Source of the DNA: an uncultured Prevotellaceae bacterium
GTDB taxonomy: Bacteria > Bacteroidota > Bacteroidia > Bacteroidales > Bacteroidaceae
Length of the DNA: 12,998 nt
Direction of reading: 5' to 3'
Assembly: GCA_937891085.1 (NCBI GenBank)
Contig: CALAEY010000113.1
Coordinates: 1-12,998, forward strand
Shown here in pieces: positions 6,950 through 12,998 of this stretch (position 1 is its first letter; each line of letters opens with the position of its first letter). The notes below the pieces were generated by a model. That model was not told where the DNA came from and made no database searches. It was given only the letters and a program-made list of their open reading frames with translations. Both the position numbers and the translations under genes were made by a program.

Positions 6950-8022
6950 AGTCGGGTAGTTTTTGTAAGTAAGTAATAGTCAAGGAGTGTGATGGCAGTC
7001 ATGGCTTCCACTATTGGAACAGCACGTGGCAGTACGCAAGGATCATGTCTGCCCTTTGCTGCAAGCGCTGTTTCTTCGCCATTCACATCTACCGTTTGCT
7101 GTTCACGGAGTAGGGTAGCGATAGGCTTGAAAGCCACACGGAAGTAGATGTCCTGACCATTGCTGATGCCGCCTTGTATGCCTCCAGAATGATTAGTACG
7201 CGTACTGATTTGCCCATCTTCATGGCAGAATATGTCATTCTGTTCACTGCCTTTTTGAGTTACGCCGCCAAATCCGCTGCCATATTCAAACCCTTTTGCG
7301 GCATTGATGCTAAGCATGGCATTTCCTAGGGCTGCATGGAGTTTTCCGAATACAGGTTCCCCGAGTCCGGTAGGGCAGTGCTTTACTACGCACGTGATTA
7401 CACCTCCGATGGTATCGCCTTCTGCTTTTACCTTCAGAATGAGCTCTTCCATTTCCTTCGCTTTCTCTTCATCTGGACAGCGTACGGCATTATCTTCTGC
7501 TTTTGCTATATCATATAAGGTATAGTCTTCACTTAAACTGATTTCGCCAACTTGTGAGGTATATGCCTGTATGCTCACACCAAGCTGCCTTAAAGCCAAT
7601 TTTGCAAAGGCCCCAGCCACTACGCGGCTGATGGTCTCTCTGGCTGAAGAACGTCCGCCTCCTCGATAATCTCTGATACTATATTTTCTCCAATAGGTGA
7701 AATCGGCATGCGATGGGCGAAACACGTCTTTTAAGTTGCTGTAATCTTGAGAATGTTGGTTCTCATTCCATACAATGAATCCGATGGGAGTTCCTGTAGA
7801 TTTTCCCTCAAATATGCCCGATAGTATTTCTACTCTGTCTGCCTCCTTTCTGGCTGTAGTGAGAGCGGATTGTCCAGGTTTGCGACGTTCCAATTCATGT
7901 TGGATAAAATCTACATCGATGCTTATTCCTGCAGGATAACCATCTATTACACCACCTATACCTTTCCCGTGACTTTCTCCGAAGCTGGTCAGACGGAATA
8001 TGTTGCCTATTGTATTTGACAT
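6946..8022 (-). CDS. aroC: Chorismate synthase
   Basis: The 358-residue enzyme converts 5-enolpyruvylshikimate-3-phosphate to chorismate, the last shikimate-pathway step, using reduced FMN in the cytoplasm. Family signatures are clear: the N-terminal GESHGKGIGG (15-24, catalytic His18), RPSHADFTYWRKY (His105) and GGGRSSARET (121-130). Length is normal. ATG 8022 fits the family start (MSNTIGNIFRLTSFGESHG) and lies 22 nt downstream of a good promoter. It is the first gene of a two-gene operon with the M20 peptidase; such a partner is not part of aromatic synthesis. Confidence 0.97.
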   Translation of the reverse strand: MSNTIGNIFRLTSFGESHGKGIGGVIDGYPAGISIDVDFIQHELERRKPGQSALTTARKEADRVEILSGIFEGKSTGTPIGFIVWNENQHSQDYSNLKDVFRPSHADFTYWRKYSIRDYRGGGRSSARETISRVVAGAFAKLALRQLGVSIQAYTSQVGEISLSEDYTLYDIAKAEDNAVRCPDEEKAKEMEELILKVKAEGDTIGGVITCVVKHCPTGLGEPVFGKLHAALGNAMLSINAAKGFEYGSGFGGVTQKGSEQNDIFCHEDGQISTRTNHSGGIQGGISNGQDIYFRVAFKPIATLLREQQTVDVNGEETALAAKGRHDPCVLPRAVPIVEAMTAITLLDYYLLTKTTRL

Positions 8023-8044
8023 AACGCATTGCTGTTTTGATAAG

Positions 8045-8076
8045 CAAATATAGAGGTTATTTTCAATATGTCAAAA
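8045..8076 (-). promoter_or_regulatory. Bacteroidetes-type promoter of aroC
   Basis: Read on the minus strand, TTTTG (8076-8072) is followed by exactly 19 bp and the -7 element TATATTTG (8052-8045). It predicts a leader of about 15 nt before the aroC ATG at 8022 and should drive aroC and the peptidase. Confidence 0.78.
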
Positions 8077-8087
8077 TGCGGCTATTT

Positions 8088-8125
8088 TTTTTACGCTGTT
8101 GCGTTATAATTTTTACGCAGTTGTG
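8088..8125. repeat. Pair of imperfect 16-bp direct repeats upstream of aroC
   Basis: TTTTTACGCTGTTGCG (8088-8103) and TTTTTACGCAGTTGTG (8110-8125) match at 14 of 16 positions. Their starts are 22 bp apart, about two DNA helix turns. The first copy holds the small palindrome ACGC-TGTT-GCGT (8093-8104). They lie just upstream of the aroC -33 element, where an activator or other regulator could bind; that role is inferred. Confidence 0.55.
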
Positions 8126-8149
8126 GAAATAAATTTAAGTAATTCAGTT

Positions 8150-8190
8150 TTCTGTAAAATAAGAGAGGGATGTGCCTAAGCACACCCCTC
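8150..8190 (-). terminator. Terminator of the susC-susD operon
   Basis: An 11-bp stem, GAGGGATGTGC (8165-8175) with GCACACCCCTC (8180-8190), closes a 4-nt loop; the one non-standard pair is a G-U in the minus-strand RNA. On the minus strand it is followed by a T-rich run (complement of 8155-8162). It lies 34 nt after the susD stop and separates susD from aroC. Confidence 0.83.
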
Positions 8191-8223
8191 AGAAGATTTA
8201 GTTCAGAAATCCAAAGAGATTTA

Positions 8224-10029
8224 TTACTTCCAGTTCTGAGTCTGTTGGATACGACCCATGGCAGCCTGCAGCGTGGTGGTAGGAATTGGGAAGGTTACCC
8301 AATTCTCGTTGTACACGTTACCAAACTTACCGGGGAAGAACTGGCCTTCGTATGCACGGTAGTCGTTCAGCACCTTGCCTACAGTACCCCAACGGGCGAT
8401 GTCGAACCAGCGGTGACCTTCCATACCGAACTCTGCACGCATCTCGCGCTCCAGGGCAGTGTGAGCCTCGGTAGCACTTGCGAATGAAGTGTACAGACCG
8501 ATGCGATAGTGACCGGCGGCACCCGACTTGGTTCCACCGTTAACCATGTCCTCCAGCACCTTGCCAGCGTCCTCGTTCTTGACGAAGCTGTTGGCGGCAC
8601 GGGCGCGGACCTTGTTGATGTAGGTCAGGGCGGTTGTGAGGTCACCTTCCTGAATAGCTACCTCAGCACGCATCAGCAGGATGTCGGCGAAACGAATCAC
8701 GTGATAGTTGGCAGCATTGGAGCCGACAGCGGTAGCCACAGCCGTAGAACCACGGTCAGACAGTCTGTGCTGGTACTTCTTGTTCACATACAGACCACCA
8801 TTGGTGTAGTCACGCACCCAACCGTTCAACTCTGAAGGAATGCCATAGTCCAGGTAAGGAACGCCGAAGCGGCCGGCAACGTAGTCCAGACGTGGGTCAA
8901 CCGGAGTGTCCAGGTCGGTTACGGGAACACCGTCGACCAGCGTGGTCAGAGGCTGCTTGCTGGTATAATCAGCCAGAGGCAGACCGTTGTCATCCACCAT
9001 GTAGCTGTTCACGAACTCATAGGTTGGCTGATAGAAACCCCAGCCGCCAAGGCCCAGGGCACCGGCCATACCGATGGCAGGGCTGTATACAGGCTGGTTG
9101 GTGGAAGTCTGGGTACCAGAGATGGACAGCTGTACGTCGAATACAGACTCACCGGTCCAGTCGGAAGTGGTGGCGTCGTTGAAGAGCTCCTCGTAGGTGT
9201 CGGCCAGGCGATACTTCTGACCCTTGGCATCCACACCGTTGTTGATGATGTCGTCGAGCAGGCTCTTGGCATCTGCCCAGTGGTTGGCGGTGGCGTTGGT
9301 TCCATTGTATGGAGAAGACCAGTAGAGGTACATCTTAGCCAGCATGGCCTTGGCCATCCAGGAAGTGGCACGGCCATAGTTGCCGGAACCCCACGTTGCG
9401 GGCAGACCGTTGATGGCATCCTTGAAGTCCTGCTCAACCAGGTTCCAGATATAAATGTAGTTACCGCTATCGTCCACGTTGGATACCTGTGGGTCGGTAT
9501 TAGCCCTATAGTCATCCAGTGTTACGTAAGGAACGGCGGGACCGAACATACGGATCAGCTCAAATTCCCAAACGGCCTTGATGAACTTGGCCTGGGCAAT
9601 AATCAGGTCGGGGTTGGAAACCTTGTCGCCAGCCTTTTCCACCATGTCCATCACGTTGTTGGCACGCTTGATGGCCTCATAGCAGCCTGCCCACTTACCG
9701 GAAATGTAAGAGTTGGAGGCATCAAACTGGTAAACCTCGATGGCGGTGAAGTCAGACTGGTCGGAAGACTGTGAGCCCTTGTTGGCATCGGCACCTGCAA
9801 CGTCGCCGAAGCAGTAGTTAGAGAGGGCGCCGTAACCCATCCAGCTGGTCTGATGCATACCGTTCAGAGAAGCGTAAGCACCTGTCAGCACCATGTCAAT
9901 ACCACTCTCAGTGGTCAATGTACCCTCGGACACAGAGCCTGCCGGGTCGAGCAACAGGAAGTCGTCACCGCAGCTGCTCAGGGTCAGGGTAGCCAAAGCC
10001 ATTGCTGAATATAATATCGCTTTTTTCAT
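8224..10029 (-). CDS. SusD/RagB family nutrient-binding surface lipoprotein
   Basis: The 601-residue protein begins at ATG 10029; the frame also opens at a TTG (10041), but the ATG gives a standard lipoprotein signal (MKKAILYS, hydrophobic core, LSSC). Cys20 is the lipidation site, followed by Gly-Asp-Asp, an acidic stretch like the surface-export signal of Bacteroidetes lipoproteins. Family marks include FLLLDPAG after the Cys, the TPR-like segment RFADILLMRAE with YINKVRARA (about 443-475), and EREMRAEFGMEGHRWFDIARWG-type sequence near 526-547, split here as EREMRAEFGMEG then HRWFDIARWG. SusD proteins cap the SusC barrel like a hinged lid and deliver oligosaccharides or other oligomers. Two TAA codons in a row end the gene (8226-8221). 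Substrate unknown. Confidence 0.94.
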   Translation of the reverse strand: MKKAILYSAMALATLTLSSCGDDFLLLDPAGSVSEGTLTTESGIDMVLTGAYASLNGMHQTSWMGYGALSNYCFGDVAGADANKGSQSSDQSDFTAIEVYQFDASNSYISGKWAGCYEAIKRANNVMDMVEKAGDKVSNPDLIIAQAKFIKAVWEFELIRMFGPAVPYVTLDDYRANTDPQVSNVDDSGNYIYIWNLVEQDFKDAINGLPATWGSGNYGRATSWMAKAMLAKMYLYWSSPYNGTNATANHWADAKSLLDDIINNGVDAKGQKYRLADTYEELFNDATTSDWTGESVFDVQLSISGTQTSTNQPVYSPAIGMAGALGLGGWGFYQPTYEFVNSYMVDDNGLPLADYTSKQPLTTLVDGVPVTDLDTPVDPRLDYVAGRFGVPYLDYGIPSELNGWVRDYTNGGLYVNKKYQHRLSDRGSTAVATAVGSNAANYHVIRFADILLMRAEVAIQEGDLTTALTYINKVRARAANSFVKNEDAGKVLEDMVNGGTKSGAAGHYRIGLYTSFASATEAHTALEREMRAEFGMEGHRWFDIARWGTVGKVLNDYRAYEGQFFPGKFGNVYNENWVTFPIPTTTLQAAMGRIQQTQNWK

Positions 10030-10161
10030 ATTGTATTTCAATTTAAAAGTTTTAGTTAATTAAACCTTTCTTCTTTTTATGAATTCCTCCTTCATTCCCC
10101 TTCCCCCATTCGGGAGGAGGGGTATGGTGGGAGAAACTATCTTTTGGTAGTCAATTCATTA
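10030..10161 (-). other. susC-susD intergenic region with GC-rich imperfect hairpin
   Basis: The 132-bp spacer holds an imperfect palindrome with 11-nt arms, 10097-10107 (C-rich) and 10112-10122 (G-rich), and a 4-nt loop; one pair is mismatched and one is a wobble in the minus-strand RNA. It has no T-run directly after it, so it looks more like an mRNA-processing or stabilising element, or a dispersed intergenic palindrome, than a full terminator. The last 50 bases before susD are AT-rich without a close Shine-Dalgarno site. Confidence 0.55.
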
Positions 10162-12998
10162 TTAGAAGTCGATGTTCACACCGAGCAAGTACTGACGTGG
10201 CATACCGTATGCACCGTAGTCGATACCCTTAGACTGGTCACCTGCTACGTTGTTAACTTCAGGATCAAGTCCCTCGTAACCGGTGATGGTGAACACGTTA
10301 GACAGCTGAGCATATACGCGGATGCGGCTTAAGGTCAGCTTCTGAACGAGCTTGCGAGGCAGGGTGTAGCCCAAGGTCAGGGTCTGCATGCGCAGGAATG
10401 AGCCGTCGGTCACGTAGTCAGAGTGTGACTGGGTGTTCTCAGCGTGAGTGTCACCATAAATCCACAGAGGCAGGGTTCCGTTAGGATTGCTCGGACTCCA
10501 GGCCTTCTCGATACGGTCGTAGCTGTAGCAGTTACCGAGGTTACCCCACAGGGTGTAGTACTCATAGTGCTTGAAGATATCGTTGCCGATTGAGTAGTAT
10601 AGATAGGTGCTTAAATCCCAGTTCTTCCAGTTCAGGCTCAGATTCACACCGCCCGTGAGGTCTGGGTGAGGATTACCGATGATGGTACGGTCGTTGGCAT
10701 CCACCTTGCCGTCACCATTGATGTCCTTCCACTTGTAGTGGCCCACGTAAGAGGAGGCAGACTTGGCCAAGTCTTCAGCTGAAGCCACACCGTAAGGCAG
10801 GGCACCGTAGCTCAGCACGTCGCTCTCGCTCTTGTAGATGCCGTCATCCACGTAGCCGTAGAACATACCTACTGGCTGGCCCACGGTAGTGATGGTCATC
10901 TGGGAGATACGTGAAGAGTAGAATAGGTCGGAAGCACCCAGCTTCGTCACCTCGTTCTTGTACCAAGATGCGTTGGCGTTGATGTTGTAGGATACCTGGC
11001 CGATCTTGTCTCTCCAGCCGATGGAGAAGTCGATACCGGTGTTCTTGATGTTACCCTGGTTGGTGTTAGGCTTTGTACCTGCACCGGCAAGCACTGTCCA
11101 AGAAGCAGGAACCAACATGTCGGAGGTCTTCTTGATATAGAAATCGAAGGTAGAGGTCAGCTTGTTGTTGAAGGCTGTCAGGTCATAACCCACGTTGAAC
11201 ATCTTGATGGTCTCCCACTTGGCATTTCTATCACCTAAGGCACTGTTACCGAAACCGGTAGCCACACCTGAGTTCTCACCTGCGATACCATAGGCGTAGG
11301 TGGTTGAGTTGCTATACTGGAATGCGTAGTTGTAGGCACCGATGTTCGAGTTACCGGTCGTACCGTAGCCGGCACGGATCTTCAGGTCGTCCAGCCAAGT
11401 CTCATGAGCCTGAGACATGAAAGACTCGTCAGAGATACGCCAGCCAAGAGAAACGGATGGGAAGGTACCCCAACGGTTGCTCTCAGAGAACTTGGAAGAG
11501 GCATCACGACGGATAGTGGCTGTCACCAAGTACTTGCCCATGTAAGAGTAGTCCAAGCGGCCGAAGAGACCGAACATGGTGTTCACCGAACCCATGCCGC
11601 CGCTGGTGCTGTACTGGCTGTTACCACCGTTGGACAGTGTCCAAGTGTTGGTGTCATCCTCGAATACATAGTCGTACATAGAACCGCTGATGTTACGGCC
11701 GATACCCATCTTCAGGGCCTCAGAGCCTGCCATCACGGTGAAGTCATGGTTGTCAGCAACGGTGAACTTATATGTAGCGGTGTTGGTCCACTGCCAGCCG
11801 AAGCTCCAAGAACCATTCTCAGACAAGTAGTTGCGTGAGCGGCCTTCCTTGTCGTAGGCGATGGACTTCTTGTACATGTTCAAGCCCCAGCCACCGTTCA
11901 GGTTAACTGCGAATTGTGAACGCAGAGACAGACCCTTAATCCAAGGATCCTTCAGCTCTGCGAAGAAAGAAGACTGCATGCGGAACATACGGTTCCAGTT
12001 GTCGTAGCCGTTCACCACGCTTGAGAGGGCGGATACGTTACGACCGCCGTTACCCTGTGAGCCTGCGAAGTCGCCGCCTACGTTGTAGGCAGGAACCCAT
12101 GCGTTCATGGTGTAGGTCTGGCCGAAGGTAGAACCGTCGCCCTGTCCACCACGCTCACCACGGGTCAGCATCACGGATGCATTGGTGTTCTGGCCTACGG
12201 TGAAGTGCTTGGTTGGGTTGAACGTGGTGTTCATACGCAGTGAGTAGCGCTCGAAGCTTGACCCCTTGATCGTACCGTTACGGTCCTGGTAAGCCAGGGA
12301 CATGGAGTACTGGCCCTTCTCGCCGCCGCCCATCACGGACAGCTCGTGGTTCTGTGACCAGCCCGTCTGGGTTACGAGGTCGTACCAGTCGGTACCGCGG
12401 CGGGCCTCTTCCTCAGTGCCGCCGAGGATCTCCTTGATATAATAATATGAAGACAGTGCATAGGAGTGTCCACCATCAGCCTGGTAGGCATCCACCAAGC
12501 CCTGGTAGCTGCCGAACTGGTTCATCACTGCGCTCTTGCTCATACCGGCAGGAACGATGGTGTAAGGCATGTTGTTCTCGATGCTCATGCCCACGTAGTT
12601 GCCATTGGCATCGTAGGCAGAACCGAACTGCTGGTGACCCAGGGCAGACGGGTTGGCACCACGCACTTCCACCTGGTTCTTCTGTGACAGACCGATAGCC
12701 TGCATGAAGTCGTATGCACCGAGGGTCTTGAAGCCGTCGTTGGCCATCGTGGATGCACTGATGTAGCCTGAGTAGGATACGCGCACCTTGCCTTCCTTAT
12801 TACCCTGCTTGGTGGTGATGATGATCACACCGTTAGCAGCGCGGGCACCGTAGATGGCGGTTGCAGCAGCATCCTTCAGCACCTGGAAGGAGTCGATGTC
12901 GTTGGGGTTCACTGAGTTCACGTCCACGCCCTGCACACCGTCAACGATGATCAGAGGGTCGGAACCGTTCACACCACCGACACCACGCACGCGGATGG
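10162..12998 (-). CDS. SusC/RagA family TonB-dependent outer-membrane transporter, N terminus missing
   Basis: About 945 residues are visible; the frame stays open to the right edge, and the GTG at 12990 is an internal valine. Signal peptide, carboxypeptidase-D-like domain, TonB box and first part of the plug lie outside. The visible plug contains RGVGGVNGSDPLIIVDGVQG, then VLKDAAATAIYGARAANG and VIIITTKQG, diagnostic of SusC plugs. The rest is a long beta-barrel ending in VNIDF with a C-terminal Phe, as barrel-assembly substrates require. A calcium-loop-like motif, DINGDGKVDAND (10690-10725), followed by TIIGNPHPDLTGG, is common in the family. With SusD it imports oligomeric nutrients using energy from TonB-ExbBD. 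The substrate is not deducible. Codon use, rich in C/G third positions, suggests strong expression. Confidence 0.95.
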   Translation of the reverse strand, partial: IRVRGVGGVNGSDPLIIVDGVQGVDVNSVNPNDIDSFQVLKDAAATAIYGARAANGVIIITTKQGNKEGKVRVSYSGYISASTMANDGFKTLGAYDFMQAIGLSQKNQVEVRGANPSALGHQQFGSAYDANGNYVGMSIENNMPYTIVPAGMSKSAVMNQFGSYQGLVDAYQADGGHSYALSSYYYIKEILGGTEEEARRGTDWYDLVTQTGWSQNHELSVMGGGEKGQYSMSLAYQDRNGTIKGSSFERYSLRMNTTFNPTKHFTVGQNTNASVMLTRGERGGQGDGSTFGQTYTMNAWVPAYNVGGDFAGSQGNGGRNVSALSSVVNGYDNWNRMFRMQSSFFAELKDPWIKGLSLRSQFAVNLNGGWGLNMYKKSIAYDKEGRSRNYLSENGSWSFGWQWTNTATYKFTVADNHDFTVMAGSEALKMGIGRNISGSMYDYVFEDDTNTWTLSNGGNSQYSTSGGMGSVNTMFGLFGRLDYSYMGKYLVTATIRRDASSKFSESNRWGTFPSVSLGWRISDESFMSQAHETWLDDLKIRAGYGTTGNSNIGAYNYAFQYSNSTTYAYGIAGENSGVATGFGNSALGDRNAKWETIKMFNVGYDLTAFNNKLTSTFDFYIKKTSDMLVPASWTVLAGAGTKPNTNQGNIKNTGIDFSIGWRDKIGQVSYNINANASWYKNEVTKLGASDLFYSSRISQMTITTVGQPVGMFYGYVDDGIYKSESDVLSYGALPYGVASAEDLAKSASSYVGHYKWKDINGDGKVDANDRTIIGNPHPDLTGGVNLSLNWKNWDLSTYLYYSIGNDIFKHYEYYTLWGNLGNCYSYDRIEKAWSPSNPNGTLPLWIYGDTHAENTQSHSDYVTDGSFLRMQTLTLGYTLPRKLVQKLTLSRIRVYAQLSNVFTITGYEGLDPEVNNVAGDQSKGIDYGAYGMPRQYLLGVNIDF

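Noticed and set aside
9009..9515. 168-codon frame on the minus strand inside susD
   Set aside because: It is a shifted frame of the susD gene with low-complexity Pro/Thr content; the SusD frame has all the family motifs.
10060..10095. Eleven-codon frame (MKEEFIKRRKV) between susC and susD, minus strand
   Set aside because: It is too short to support; it contains an AGGAGGAA string inside it rather than before it, and no leader-peptide feature such as repeated regulatory codons is seen.
10112..10132. Possible G-quadruplex on the plus strand
   Set aside because: G-runs are uneven (several of only two G), and the C-rich partner arm next to it makes a hairpin the simpler reading.

Overview
The window looks like an ordinary chromosomal segment from a Bacteroidales bacterium, most likely Prevotella or a close relative; the genus is inferred. 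The evidence is a SusC/SusD outer-membrane pair, a surface-lipoprotein export signature, Bacteroidetes-type promoters (TTTG, 19 bp, TAnnTTTG) without Shine-Dalgarno sites, and heptanucleotide microsatellites. No tRNA, rRNA, CRISPR array, insertion sequence or phage gene was found. I found no convincing new multi-gene system.

Left part, plus strand: the 3' end of the large subunit of methylmalonyl-CoA mutase (2-517, cobalamin domain) is followed by a hairpin terminator whose T-run also supplies the -33 element of the next promoter. That promoter drives a divergent NagA-type N-acetylglucosamine-6-phosphate deacetylase (633-1781). After a 207-bp gap with its own promoter comes DNA topoisomerase III (1989-4169). 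Twelve bases later is a secreted histidine-acid phosphatase (4182-5501), probably in the same transcript.

Middle, minus strand: chorismate synthase (aroC, 8022-6946) and an M20 dipeptidase (6949-5588) overlap by ATGA and share one promoter upstream of aroC. A bidirectional hairpin at 5543-5574 separates this operon from the convergent phosphatase gene. A 7-bp microsatellite follows the hairpin and covers the peptidase stop codon.

Right part, minus strand: a SusC-type TonB-dependent transporter (running off the right edge, 12998-10162) precedes its SusD-type surface lipoprotein (10029-8224). A strong terminator lies between susD and aroC. The pair would import an oligomeric nutrient across the outer membrane; the substrate cannot be told, because no glycosidase or regulator lies in the window.

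Most unusual features: a four-copy 7-bp repeat inside topB whose copy-number change would break the frame; a NagA lacking the usual Gln/His at one metal-site position; paired 22-bp-spaced repeats upstream of the aroC promoter; and a GC-rich imperfect hairpin between susC and susD.
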